The notes beneath the pieces were generated by a model. The model was given only the letters and a program-made list of their open reading frames with translations. It had not been told where the DNA came from and ran no database searches. From Mycobacterium lacus (GTDB lineage: Bacteria > Actinomycetota > Actinomycetes > Mycobacteriales > Mycobacteriaceae), in assembly GCF_010731535.1 (NCBI RefSeq), contig NZ_AP022581.1, forward strand, positions 4,287,952 to 4,351,951: a stretch of 64,000 nt of DNA. The letters run 5' to 3'. Both the position numbers and the translations under genes were made by a program. The first letter of the stretch is position 1. Every line of letters starts with the position of its first letter. Shown piece after piece: positions 43,762-53,856 of this stretch.

Positions 43762-45546
43762 ATGACGTACTTGATGACGCAACCCCAGCTGGTGGCCGAG
43801 GCCGCAGCAAACGTGGCGGGCATTCGTTCGGCGATCGACGCGGCCAGCGCGGCGGCGGCTGGCCCGACAACCGGCCTGGTGGCGGCGGCCGCCGACGAGG
43901 TGTCGGCGGCTACCGCGTCGCTGTTTGGCGCGTACGGCCAGGAATATCAGGCGATCATCAGGCAGGCGGCGGCCTTCCACGAGGAATTCGTTCGGGCGTT
44001 GGCCGCCGCCGGGATCGCCTACGCGGGGGCCGAGGCCGCCAACGCGGCGGCCGTGTCGGGCGCCCTGGGCGCGCTGACTGCGCCCGTCCAGTCGTTGCTC
44101 GGCGGAGCCGCGACGACGGGCGCGACCGGTGGGGGTGCGGTCGCGGCGCCGCTGGCCGCCGCGCCGCCGTACGATCTGGCCCTGATCATGACCGGCAGCG
44201 GCACGCCGATACCCTCGCCGGCCTACATGGCCAGCGTTCGCCCGTTCATCGACGCCAGTTTCATGGTGAACCCGCTGAACATACCCCTGAACACCCCCGA
44301 GGGGCTTTATCCGCTCACCGAAATCAAGGACCTGCCCCTCAACCAGTCGGTGACCCTCGGCGCACAAATGCTCGACAACGCGCTCTTTGGGCCCCAGGGG
44401 TTCATCACCAACGGACAAAGCGTTGCCGTCCTGGGCTACTCGCAGAGCGCCATCCTCTCCTCGATAGAGATGCGAAACCTCGCGGCCATGGGGAGCCCCA
44501 GCACGAACTTCCTCAGCTTCACCCTGCTGGGTAATCCGATGGCTGCCAACGGCGGCCTGCTGTCGCGCTTCCCGGGACTGTCCATGCCGGCGCTGGGTCT
44601 CGAGTTCTACGGGGCGACGCCGTCGAACACCGGTTACCCGCTCAGCCAATACACACTCCAATACGACGGATACGCCGACTTCCCCCAGTACCCGATCAAT
44701 ATCCTGGCCGACCTCAACGCCTTTTTGGGCATCCAGTACGTGCATAGCGACTATCCCGGCCTGGATCCGAACAATCTTCCCCCCGGCTACAACCTTGTCG
44801 AATTGCCGGTATCCCCGGGCAACAACGGCCTCGAGCACTACTACATGATCACCTACCCGAACCTTCCGCTCCTGGAGCCGCTACGGGCGATCCCGGTGAT
44901 CGGCGATCCATTGGCGGATCTGGTCCAGCCCGACTTGACGTATCTGGTCAACCTCGGCTACGGCGACCCGCGCTACGGCTATTCGACCGGCTACGCCGAC
45001 GTGCCCACACCGTTCGGGCTGTTCCCCTCGATCGACCCGATCGCCTTCGCGGGCCTTATGGTCAGCGGGGCCCAGCAGGGAGCCGGTGCCTTCGTGAGCG
45101 ACATCCAGGCCATGGCGCCGGCATCGCTGCCCGACCTGCCGCTGGCGGGCCTTATGCAGACCGGCGGCGCGTCGACCCCATGGGCGCTACCCAGCCTGCC
45201 GCTGGCCACGGGCTCCCCGATCGACAACGCCATCGACGCCCTCCAGGCGGCAAACACGAACATCACCAACGCCATTTCGAGTGCGGCCTCCGACGCTTAC
45301 GCCGTCGCGCTGCCCACAGCCGACATCGTGAACACCATGGTGACCGTCGTTCCGTCGTACAACATCAACCTCTTCCTGGAGGGGATCCAGCAACTAGCCA
45401 ACGGTGACCCGGCCGGGATCGTCAACGCGTTCGGCTATCCGATCGCCGCTGACGTGGCGCTGTTCACGCTCGCCGGCGGTTTCGAATTCGCGGTGCTCTT
45501 GTATGCCGTCGAAGACGTTATCGGCGATCTCACGGGTGCCGCCTAA
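43762..45546 (+). CDS. PE1: PE/PE-PPE-domain serine hydrolase (PE1-like)
   Basis: 594 residues (PE1 of M. tuberculosis about 588). PE domain 1-100 with Tyr87-Glu91; hydrolase domain about 138-400 with GYSQS (Ser227). The C-terminal extension has VALPTADIVNTMVTVVPSYN and a hydrophobic end (IAADVALFTLAGGFEFAVLL), parallel to the PE2-like extension (LLPTADLGLAFVTILPAYD), so these two are the second duplicate pair. GAAGGGA lies 8 bases before ATG 43762. Convergent with the quinone oxidoreductase, 6 bases apart. Confidence 0.92.
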   Translation: MTYLMTQPQLVAEAAANVAGIRSAIDAASAAAAGPTTGLVAAAADEVSAATASLFGAYGQEYQAIIRQAAAFHEEFVRALAAAGIAYAGAEAANAAAVSGALGALTAPVQSLLGGAATTGATGGGAVAAPLAAAPPYDLALIMTGSGTPIPSPAYMASVRPFIDASFMVNPLNIPLNTPEGLYPLTEIKDLPLNQSVTLGAQMLDNALFGPQGFITNGQSVAVLGYSQSAILSSIEMRNLAAMGSPSTNFLSFTLLGNPMAANGGLLSRFPGLSMPALGLEFYGATPSNTGYPLSQYTLQYDGYADFPQYPINILADLNAFLGIQYVHSDYPGLDPNNLPPGYNLVELPVSPGNNGLEHYYMITYPNLPLLEPLRAIPVIGDPLADLVQPDLTYLVNLGYGDPRYGYSTGYADVPTPFGLFPSIDPIAFAGLMVSGAQQGAGAFVSDIQAMAPASLPDLPLAGLMQTGGASTPWALPSLPLATGSPIDNAIDALQAANTNITNAISSAASDAYAVALPTADIVNTMVTVVPSYNINLFLEGIQQLANGDPAGIVNAFGYPIAADVALFTLAGGFEFAVLLYAVEDVIGDLTGAA

Positions 45547-45552
45547 CGGCGC

Positions 45553-46521
45553 CTAGGGTTCGAGGACGAGCTTTCCGAGCACACCGCCTTCGTCGAGGCT
45601 GTGCAACGCGGCCTGGGCTTCCGACAGCGGATAACGCTGCGGCGGTGGCGGTCTCAGCCCGAGGGAGACCAACTGGTTCAGGCCCGAGGAGAACAGGGCG
45701 GCCGAGCCGGGGACCCTGTTGAGGTACTCGCCCCACGCGGCGCCAATCACGCTGACATTGCTCAGCAGCAGGCGGTTGACCTGAAGGGAGGGAATGGCGC
45801 CCGCGGCGAATCCGATCACCACCAGCTTGCCGTCGATCGCCAGCACACGCATCGCGTCGTCGAACGTCGGACCGCCGACGGGGTCGACGACGATGTCCAC
45901 CCCCCGGCCGCGGGTGTGCTGACGCACCCGCTCGACCCAGCCCTGGGTCAACGGCAGCACCACGTCGGCGCCGAGGGCCGCGACATAGTCGATCCCGCCC
46001 TCGCGGTGCACGACGCCGATCACCTGGCTTGCGCCCATCGCTTTGGCGATCTGGACGGCCGCGGTGCCCACCCCGCCGGCAGCGCCCATCACCAGCACGG
46101 TGTCGCCCGGTCGCATCACCGCCCGACGAGTCAGGGCGAAGTACATCGTGTTGTAGTTCACCAGCAACGACACCGCTTCGGCATCGTCGAGTTCCACGGG
46201 GCTGCGCACCACGTTGGCCGCCGGGACGGCCACCTGCTCGGCATAGCAGCCGAGCACCCCGAACGCCGAAACCCGTTCGCCCACACGGAAATCGGCCTCG
46301 GGCGGCGCCGAAACCACGACCCCCGCCGTTTCCATGCCGGGCACGAACGGCGGCGGTAACTTCAGTTGGTACTCACCCTTGCTCAGCAGCAGGTCGGGGT
46401 AACACACGCCCGCGGCGCGTACTTGGATGACGACGTTGCCATCGTCACCGGTGACGTCGTCGATATCGGTGTACACGATGCCCGACGGGCCGGAAAGCTC
46501 TTTTACGACACAAGCTTTCAT
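45553..46521 (-). CDS. Quinone oxidoreductase-type MDR enzyme (Rv0149-like)
   Basis: 322 residues, medium-chain dehydrogenase without zinc ligands (AGVCYPDLLLSKGEYQLKLP has no second ligand, no GHE). NADPH-binding MGAAGGVGTAAVQIAKAMGA at about 145-164. Similar to QorA/crotonyl-CoA-reductase-like NADPH:quinone reductases. ATG 46521. It follows the SDR by 5 bases on the same strand, and the aldehyde dehydrogenase lies upstream, so Rv0147-0149 equivalents form an operon of redox enzymes. Confidence 0.93.
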   Translation of the reverse strand: MKACVVKELSGPSGIVYTDIDDVTGDDGNVVIQVRAAGVCYPDLLLSKGEYQLKLPPPFVPGMETAGVVVSAPPEADFRVGERVSAFGVLGCYAEQVAVPAANVVRSPVELDDAEAVSLLVNYNTMYFALTRRAVMRPGDTVLVMGAAGGVGTAAVQIAKAMGASQVIGVVHREGGIDYVAALGADVVLPLTQGWVERVRQHTRGRGVDIVVDPVGGPTFDDAMRVLAIDGKLVVIGFAAGAIPSLQVNRLLLSNVSVIGAAWGEYLNRVPGSAALFSSGLNQLVSLGLRPPPPQRYPLSEAQAALHSLDEGGVLGKLVLEP

Positions 46522-46526
46522 TTACC

Positions 46527-47387
46527 CTACAACGTGAAACCGGCTTTTTGTGCGCCGGATAGATCGGTGATCTCGGTCCACTGAGCCGCGACATCGGCCA
46601 CCGTCGGCGGCTTCTCGAAATTAACGCCGTCGTTGCCGAACAACGCGACCCGCTGCACCTTGCCGCCGCCCACCACGAACACCGATCCGTTGTCGGCGCA
46701 TTCCTCGGTGCACAGGTAGGCCACCACCGGCGCGACGAACTCGGGCGTGAGCTTCTCCAGCACCTCGGGTGGCATGATGTCCTGGGTCATCCGGGTGGCC
46801 GCGATCGGGGCGAGGGCATTGGCGTGGATGTTGTACTTGGCCCCCTCCAGCGCGAGCGTGTTGATCAGGCCGACCAGGCCGAGCTTGGCCGCCCCGTAGT
46901 TGGTCTGGCCGAAGTTGCCGAACAGCCCGCTGGTGGAGGTGGCGACGACGACCCGGCCGTAGCTCTGCTCCCGGAAGTGTGGCCACGCCGCGCGGATGAC
47001 GTTGTACCCGCCGTAGAGGTGCACCTTGAGCACGGCGTCCCAGTTCTCGAAGGACATCTTGTGGAAGGTGCCGTCGCGCAGGATGCCGGCGTTGCTCACC
47101 ACACCATGCACGGCGCCGAACTCGTCGAGCGCGGTCTTGATGATGTTCGCCGCGCCCGCGGGCTCGGCGACGCTGTCGTAGTTGGCGACCGCGCGCCCGC
47201 CCGCGTCGCGAATCTCGGCGACGACGTGGTCGGCCATCGCCGATCCGGAGCCCGTGCCGTCGCGGGCTCCGCCGAGGTCGTTCACCACGACGCTCGCGCC
47301 CTCGCGGGCGAGGGCAAGGGCGTATTCACGGCCCAAACCCCCACCGGCTCCGGTGACGGCGATGACGCGATCCTGCACTCCGGGCAT
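46527..47387 (-). CDS. Short-chain dehydrogenase, MFE-2/hydroxyacyl-CoA type (Rv0148-like)
   Basis: 286 residues. Cofactor motif TGAGGGLG (about 13-20) and the long VVVNDLGGARDGTGSGSAMA insert typical of 17-beta-HSD type 4/3-hydroxyacyl-CoA dehydrogenases. NAG, then catalytic Ser and Tyr-x3-Lys in SGLFGNFGQTNYGAAKLGLV. Length equals the M. tuberculosis protein. GAGGAAC lies 4 bases before ATG 47387. Likely cytosolic beta-oxidation or steroid reaction; exact substrate unknown. Confidence 0.94.
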   Translation of the reverse strand: MPGVQDRVIAVTGAGGGLGREYALALAREGASVVVNDLGGARDGTGSGSAMADHVVAEIRDAGGRAVANYDSVAEPAGAANIIKTALDEFGAVHGVVSNAGILRDGTFHKMSFENWDAVLKVHLYGGYNVIRAAWPHFREQSYGRVVVATSTSGLFGNFGQTNYGAAKLGLVGLINTLALEGAKYNIHANALAPIAATRMTQDIMPPEVLEKLTPEFVAPVVAYLCTEECADNGSVFVVGGGKVQRVALFGNDGVNFEKPPTVADVAAQWTEITDLSGAQKAGFTL

Positions 47388-47430
47388 CAGGTTCCTCTCT
47401 GCAGTTGTTTGCGTGGTCGGGGTCGAAACG

Positions 47431-48864
47431 TCAAAACAGCTTGCGCGCCAGCTTGAACGCCCGCTCGGTGTAGGGCGGGTAGATCATCTTCGAGAAGTCG
47501 GGCCGAGTCGGTTTCGTCAATACCGACTTGCGATGGCTGAACTCGTCGAACCCCCACTTGCCGTGGTAGGCACCCATGCCCGAGGCGCCGACGCCGCCGA
47601 ACGGCAGCTTGGCTGTCGACACCTGGAAGGCCAGGTGGTTGACCAGCATGCCGCCCGCGGGCACCTCCTTGATGACCCGTTCCCGGGTTTCGCGCGATTT
47701 GGTGAACAGGTACGCCGACAGCGGCTTGGGCCGTGAGTTGACGAAACGTATTGCCTCGTCGAGGGATTGGACGGTGAGCACCGGCAGGATCGGTCCGAAG
47801 ATCTCGTTTTTCATCAGCGGCCCCTCCGGATCGGGGTCGACGATCACGGTCGGTTGGATGCGCAGGCTCGACGCGTCGCACTTGCCGCCGAGGGCGACCT
47901 TGCTCTTCCCGTCGGCTTCCGCCGCGGAAATGTAACCGCTCAACCGGTCGAACTGGCGCCGGTTGACGATGCGCAACCCGCGCGGGTCGTCCTGGGACCG
48001 GAACTTGGTGATGGCGGCGCCGATCTTGCCGACAAGTTCGTCGCGGATCGTCGCGTCGGCCAGCACGTAGTCGGGTGCGACGCAGGTCTGGCCGGCGTTG
48101 AGCAATTTGATCCAGGCGATCCGCTTGGCCGCGACGTCCACGTCGGCGTCGGCCGCCACGATCACCGGGCTCTTGCCGCCGAGCTCGAGCGTGACCGGGG
48201 TCAGGTGCGGCGCCGCGCCCTCGTAGACCTTGCGGCCGATCTCGGTGCCGCCGGTGAACATGACGCGGTCCAGGCCCTGCGCGATCAGCGCCTGACTCAC
48301 CGACCCGTCGCCCTCGATCACCGCGATCGCGTCGCGGTCGAGATACCGGGGTACCAGCTCGGCCATCAATCGTGACGACGCCGCGGCGATTTCGGAGGGC
48401 TTGAGGATGACGGCGTTTCCGGCGGCGATCGCCCCGACCGCCGGGCCGAGCGTCAGGTAGAACGGGTAGTTCCAGGCGCCGATGATCAGCACGGTGCCGT
48501 AGGGCTCGTATTCCACCCAGCCTCGCCCGGGCAGCTGTGGCGCCTCGAGCAGCTGGTATTTGCGGCGGGCCCACCTGTGCACCCTCTTGGCCGCGTATTT
48601 CGCCTCGGCGGCGGTCGTCGCGATGTCGGCGATGAATGCCTCAACCCGGTTGCGGTCGAGATCCTCGGCGAGCGCCTTGGCGATCGCGTCCTCGTTTTCC
48701 TCCATCAACTTCTGCAGCGCGAGCAGCTGCCGTTTACGCCACTCGATGCTGCGGGTGCGCCCGGAGGCGAAGGTCTTGCGAAGCCGAGCCACCGTCGCGG
48801 CGACGTCGGTCGACTGGGATGCACCGGACGTGGGTGCGGCTTGGGGCGGGGATTCGGTGGTCAT
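47431..48864 (-). CDS. Aldehyde dehydrogenase (Rv0147-like)
   Basis: 477 residues from ATG 48864 (MTTESPPQAA), with AAGGAAGGA upstream. The frame extends 26 codons further but without a good site. NAD-binding and catalytic residues are intact: Asn in IGAWNYPFYL, GGTEIG, Glu227 (LELGG) and Cys261 (NAGQTC). A C-terminal FGGVGASGMGAYHGKWGFDE is typical of the class 3 fatty-aldehyde type. Oxidises aldehydes, probably of lipid origin. Confidence 0.95.
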   Translation of the reverse strand: MTTESPPQAAPTSGASQSTDVAATVARLRKTFASGRTRSIEWRKRQLLALQKLMEENEDAIAKALAEDLDRNRVEAFIADIATTAAEAKYAAKRVHRWARRKYQLLEAPQLPGRGWVEYEPYGTVLIIGAWNYPFYLTLGPAVGAIAAGNAVILKPSEIAAASSRLMAELVPRYLDRDAIAVIEGDGSVSQALIAQGLDRVMFTGGTEIGRKVYEGAAPHLTPVTLELGGKSPVIVAADADVDVAAKRIAWIKLLNAGQTCVAPDYVLADATIRDELVGKIGAAITKFRSQDDPRGLRIVNRRQFDRLSGYISAAEADGKSKVALGGKCDASSLRIQPTVIVDPDPEGPLMKNEIFGPILPVLTVQSLDEAIRFVNSRPKPLSAYLFTKSRETRERVIKEVPAGGMLVNHLAFQVSTAKLPFGGVGASGMGAYHGKWGFDEFSHRKSVLTKPTRPDFSKMIYPPYTERAFKLARKLF

Positions 48865-49000
48865 CGTTGTCCTTCCTTCCCAGAGCCGCCCGCTGCTGTC
48901 CGCGCATGGGCGCCCATCGGCGATAACCGTGATCCTAGTCACCCGGCAGAGGCGGCAGTAGGACGGCGACAGGAAAGATCGCGTCGCGCAGAGCCCGCGG

Positions 49001-49957
<957 letters not shown>

Positions 49958-49999
49958 CTACCGAAAAAGTTAGGTAAGCTATGCGCTTTGTGCGCTACA

Positions 50000-50662
50000 T
50001 CACTGCTCGATCGCGTGGCGTGCGGGATCGGGCGGGGGCCGCCACAGCGTGCCGGCCAGCAGCTGCTGCAATGACCCGGTGATGGCTTGCATCTGTCGGT
50101 GGCTCCCGACAAAGCCGAGATAGAACCCGACCCCGCACAGCACGACCAGCAACGTCTCGGCCAGCAACGGGACATCGACGTCGTCGGCGAGTTCGCCGCG
50201 CTCGATCGCATCGTTGACGGCCCAGACCAGAAATTCCCGACTCGTACGCACGGCGTCGTTTTCGGTTCGACTCAATTCCGGATGCCGCTGTGATTCCAGC
50301 ACTGCGGTGGCCAGAAACGCCGTAGAGGAAGGATGCTGGGCATCAGCCTCCATCGCAAAGGCGACCATCACCGACAGCCGCCCCATCAGGGTGGGCTCGC
50401 GACGCGCGCGTTCGATGCCGGCCGCCACGACGAGTTCGTTGGTTTGTTCCACCACGTCCATGTACAGCGCCCGCTTGCTGGAGAAGTAGTGATTGATCGC
50501 GGGTCGGGTCAGGTCGGCGCGGACGGCGATCTCCTGGAAAGTCGCGCCGTCGTAACCACGTTCGCTGAACACCTGGCGTGCGGCGCGCACGATACGTTTC
50601 CGCGTCTCGTCTGCCCTCGCCGCCGGAGGACGACCCGGGCCTCGACTCGCCGTGAGCGGCAT
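50000..50662 (-). CDS. TetR-family regulator (Rv0144-like)
   Basis: 220 residues from ATG 50662 (MPLTASRGPGRPPAARADET). HTH about 36-68 (TFQEIAVRADLTRPAINHYF); C-terminal TetR_C domain with a hydrophobic final helix. The frame is open for 140 codons further upstream through a pirin remnant, but the family start is at 50662. It is followed by the methyltransferase start 54 bases downstream, the likeliest target. Confidence 0.92.
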   Translation of the reverse strand: MPLTASRGPGRPPAARADETRKRIVRAARQVFSERGYDGATFQEIAVRADLTRPAINHYFSSKRALYMDVVEQTNELVVAAGIERARREPTLMGRLSVMVAFAMEADAQHPSSTAFLATAVLESQRHPELSRTENDAVRTSREFLVWAVNDAIERGELADDVDVPLLAETLLVVLCGVGFYLGFVGSHRQMQAITGSLQQLLAGTLWRPPPDPARHAIEQ

Positions 50663-50699
50663 TGTTAAAGTGTGCCACCCCCAAAGGTCCGGCATCAGG

Positions 50700-50870
50700 G
50701 CGTTCGCGCAGATGCTACGGAACTTCCCAGTTTGGTAGTCCTCGAGCGCCTGGATCACCTCGGCCCGGGAGTTCATCACACACGGTCCGTGGTGAAATGC
50801 CGGCTCCCGAAGCGGCAGCTTCACCCATAGCTGGATGCCGTGGAAAAGGGCGCATCCTTTTCGATCTTGA
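50700..50870 (-). pseudogene. Pirin-like C-terminal remnant
   Basis: Minus-strand reading ALFHGIQLWVKLPLREPAFH then HGPCVMNSRAEVIQALEDYQ. HGIQLWVxLP and GPFVMNTxAEIxQAxxDYQ are two separated motifs of pirin-family proteins. Here they are joined directly, so some 100 residues between them are lost, along with the N-terminal cupin. The reading is in frame with the tetR gene that follows. The rest of 50871-50996 shows nothing. Confidence 0.55.
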
Positions 50871-50996
50871 CGGACTTGATCTCGATACGTATCATGCCAT
50901 CCCCGACTGTCAACCACCGCGTCGCGAGGCAACCGGACCCAAGTCCGATTATTCCCGGTTGCCATAGGATGGCTGGGTGCTTGAGGGGTCCGCACC

Positions 50997-52451
50997 GTGA
51001 CCGACGAGTCGCCAGAAGAACCAGAGCCCGGGCCGGAACCGGGGACAGCCCCGCCCGAGGCCGCCGGCGGACGGTTCGGCGCTTCCATCAGGAACGCGGG
51101 CTACTTGCGCAAGTGGTTCCTGCTGGGAATCACGATCGGCGTGATCGCGGGCCTGGGAGCGGTGGTCTTCTACCTGGCGCTGCGGTACACCGGCGAATTT
51201 CTGCTCGGCTACCTGGCGGAATACCACGTCCCCACTCCCGTCGGGGAAGGCGGTGGCCGGGGGTCGGCCGGCTTCCCACGTGCGTGGGCGATTCCGTTGG
51301 TGACGACGGGTGGTGCGCTGCTGTCGGCGCTGATCGTGGCCAAGGTGGCCCCGGAGGCCACCGGTCACGGCACCGACGAAGCGATCGATGCGGTACACAC
51401 CGATCCCCGCGCCATCCGTACGCGGGCGGTGCTGGTGAAGATGGTCGCCAGCGCGCTGACCATCGGCTCGGGCGGTTCAGCCGGCCGCGAGGGCCCGACG
51501 GCGCAGATCTCGGCCGGCTTCAGCTCGTTGCTGACCCGTCGGCTCGATCTGTCCGACGAGGACGGCCGGACCGCGGTGGCGCTGGGCATCGGCGCCGGCA
51601 TCGGCGCCATCTTTGCCGCCCCGCTGGGCGGGGCGGTGCTGGCCGCGTCGATCGGCTACCGCGACGACTTCGACTACCGGGCCCTGCTGCCCGGTTTCAT
51701 CACGGCCGGCACGGCATACGCCGTGCTCGGCGCATTCCTGGGCTTCGACCCGCTATTCGGCTACATCGATGCCGAGTATCGCTTCGAAAGAGCTTGGCCG
51801 CTGCTGTGGTTCGTGGTCATCGGCCTGGTCGCCGCCGCCGTCGGCTACCTGTACGCCCGCATCTTCCACGCGTCGGTGGCGGTCACCCACCGGCTTCCCG
51901 GCGGCCAAGTGCTCAAACCGGCGATCGGCGGATTGTTGGTCGGACTCTTAGGACTGCTGATCCCCCAGATCCTGAGCAGCGGCTACGGCTGGGCGCAGCT
52001 GGCCGCCGATCGGGGGTCGCTGATGGCGATCCCGTTGTGGATCATCGTCGTCCTGCCGATCGCCAAAATCCTCGCCACCTCGCTGTCGATCGGCACCGGC
52101 GGGTCCGGCGGGCTGTTTGGTCCCGGAATCGTCATCGGCGCCTTCGTCGGCGCCGCGACGTGGCGCCTGGGTGAGCTGTCCGGGCTGCCGGGGGTACCCG
52201 AGGCGCCGGGGATCTTCGTCGTCGTCGGGATGATGGCCTGTTTCGGCAGCGTCGCACGCGCGCCGCTGGCCATCATGATCATGGTCGCGGAGATGACCGG
52301 TTCGTTCTCCGTGGTGCCCGGAGCGATCATCGCGGTAGGGATCGCCTCGTTGCTGATGTCGCGCACGAACGTCACCATCTACGAGGCGCAGCGGCTGAAC
52401 CGCGAGACCGCCGCGGCCGAACGCGCTCGTCGGGCCTGTGGCGGGGGCTGA
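50997..52451 (+). CDS. ClC-family chloride channel/transporter (Rv0143c-like)
   Basis: 484 residues from GTG 50997. After a Pro/Glu-rich N-terminus about ten or more membrane segments follow. Selectivity-filter motifs are GSGGSAGREGP (about 158-168, with the gating Glu in GREGP), GIGAIFAAPLGG (about 201-212) and GGSGGLFGPG (about 368-377). No CBS domains. A gating Glu is kept, compatible with either H+/Cl- exchange or channel action. The AlkA-like gene is convergent, 16 bases away. Confidence 0.95.
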   Translation: MTDESPEEPEPGPEPGTAPPEAAGGRFGASIRNAGYLRKWFLLGITIGVIAGLGAVVFYLALRYTGEFLLGYLAEYHVPTPVGEGGGRGSAGFPRAWAIPLVTTGGALLSALIVAKVAPEATGHGTDEAIDAVHTDPRAIRTRAVLVKMVASALTIGSGGSAGREGPTAQISAGFSSLLTRRLDLSDEDGRTAVALGIGAGIGAIFAAPLGGAVLAASIGYRDDFDYRALLPGFITAGTAYAVLGAFLGFDPLFGYIDAEYRFERAWPLLWFVVIGLVAAAVGYLYARIFHASVAVTHRLPGGQVLKPAIGGLLVGLLGLLIPQILSSGYGWAQLAADRGSLMAIPLWIIVVLPIAKILATSLSIGTGGSGGLFGPGIVIGAFVGAATWRLGELSGLPGVPEAPGIFVVVGMMACFGSVARAPLAIMIMVAEMTGSFSVVPGAIIAVGIASLLMSRTNVTIYEAQRLNRETAAAERARRACGGG

Positions 52452-52467
52452 CTTGGCCGGGCCACGG

Positions 52468-53379
52468 CTAGAGCTGGCGGATCTTCTGCACCGGCAGCCG
52501 GGGCCCGCGGCGTGGTTCGTACGCCAGCCCACTGGCTTCGAGCAAACGGACCACTCGATGCCGGTGGGGTCGCATCGGTTCCAGCAGCTCGAGCATGCCG
52601 GCGTCGTCGACCGGACGGCCCAGCAGCGTCCAGCCGACCATCTTCGGAAGGTGGTAGTCGCCCAGCGACAGCGCGTCGGCGTCGCCGAACGCCCGTTGCG
52701 CGACCTCAGCCGCCGTCCACACCCCTACCCCGGGCAGCGACGTCAGCGCTTCGCGTGCCTGCGCCGCCGGCAACGAGACCAACCGTTCCAGCGACTCCGC
52801 CCGCCGCGCGCAGCCCACCACCGTCCGCGCCCGCCCCGGGTCCACATTGGCGCGGTGGAATTCCCAGGACGGGATGCGCCGCCACGCCTCGGCTGACGGC
52901 GGCACCCGCATCCCGTCCGGCGCCGGACCCGGGGCTGGCGTCCCGTGCCTGGAAACCAGCACGCGCCACGACCGAAACGCGTCGGCGCCGGGCACCCGCT
53001 GCTCGATGATCGCCGGGATCAGCGCTTCCACCACGCGTCCGCTGCGGCCCAGGCGCAAGTGCGGAACCCGTCGGCAGGCAGCGACCACCGTCGGGTCTCG
53101 CGGGACGAAATCCGAGGCGTCGTCGTCGGCGCCCAACATCGCCGGCAGCATGTCGATGAACTGCTGGGCGCCGTCGCCCCAGGCCACGCAGTGTGCCGCG
53201 GCGGACCCCGCGCGGCTGATCCGCGCGGTGACGGATCCGGTGGGCAGCAGGCTGGTCCGCCAGATGCTGCCGTCGCCGGTGACCCGGAAGCACGGATCAC
53301 CGCGGCCGCGGCGCAGCGGTGCCAGGGTATGCCCGAAGCTGGCCGCCCCGGGGAATGAAACAGTGCGTGCGGTCTGCAA
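52468..53379 (-). CDS. AlkA-like DNA-3-methyladenine glycosylase (Rv0142-like)
   Basis: 303 residues from TTG 53379, supported by TTAGGAG 9 bases ahead and family similarity beginning QTARTVSFPGAASFGHTLAP. N-terminal beta domain, then an HhH-GPD base-excision fold. Hairpin LTSLPGVGVWTAAEVAQRAF lies at about 213-232 and the catalytic Asp in DALSLGDYHLPKMVG (about 235-249). Expected to remove alkylated bases. Divergent from the SnoaL-like gene, 54 bases apart. Confidence 0.92.
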   Translation of the reverse strand: MQTARTVSFPGAASFGHTLAPLRRGRGDPCFRVTGDGSIWRTSLLPTGSVTARISRAGSAAAHCVAWGDGAQQFIDMLPAMLGADDDASDFVPRDPTVVAACRRVPHLRLGRSGRVVEALIPAIIEQRVPGADAFRSWRVLVSRHGTPAPGPAPDGMRVPPSAEAWRRIPSWEFHRANVDPGRARTVVGCARRAESLERLVSLPAAQAREALTSLPGVGVWTAAEVAQRAFGDADALSLGDYHLPKMVGWTLLGRPVDDAGMLELLEPMRPHRHRVVRLLEASGLAYEPRRGPRLPVQKIRQL

Positions 53380-53433
53380 CCCGATGACTCCTAATCCCCG
53401 TCAAATTGACCACGAACTATCTCGCAAGCCAGG

Positions 53434-53856
53434 ATGGCGGTTGTGACGACGCCGTTCGACGACCCGCAGGCCGAACTGGCATGGATGTTTCTGCAGAGCC
53501 TCTGCGAAGGCGGGGATCTGGACGAGGGGTTCGCACTGCTCAGCGACGACTTCACTTACTGGAGCATCGTCACGCGCACCGCATTCGACAAGGCGACTTT
53601 GCGGGGAGCGGTGGAGCGACGCAAAAAGGCCTTCGAGGTCAACATCGAGTTCATCCGCTGCGTCAACGAGGGGGAGACGGTGGTGGTCGAGGGGCAGGTC
53701 GACGGCGTTACCGCCGACGGCACCCGATACGACAGCCCGTTCGTGTGCATCTTCGAGACCCGCGACGGCGTGATCGTGTCGCTGCGCGAATACAGCGACA
53801 CGCAGGCCCTGGCGGAGGTGTATCCCGTAGGGGGAGCTACCGGGGAACGATGCTGA
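53434..53856 (+). CDS. SnoaL/NTF2-like protein (Rv0141c-like)
   Basis: 140 residues, one NTF2-like cone fold: DLDEGFALLSDDFTYWSIVT near 28-47 and the strand-rich end FVCIFETRDGVIVSLREYSD. ATG 53434; GTG 53443 also possible. Family members are small isomerases, hydrolases or binding proteins, so no reaction can be named. Its 3' end overlaps the convergent DUF427 gene by 20 bases. Confidence 0.88.
   Translation: MAVVTTPFDDPQAELAWMFLQSLCEGGDLDEGFALLSDDFTYWSIVTRTAFDKATLRGAVERRKKAFEVNIEFIRCVNEGETVVVEGQVDGVTADGTRYDSPFVCIFETRDGVIVSLREYSDTQALAEVYPVGGATGERC

Noticed and set aside
47387-48574. Long second frame over the aldehyde dehydrogenase
   Set aside because: Composition is Arg/Gly-rich shadow; the ALDH frame carries all catalytic residues.
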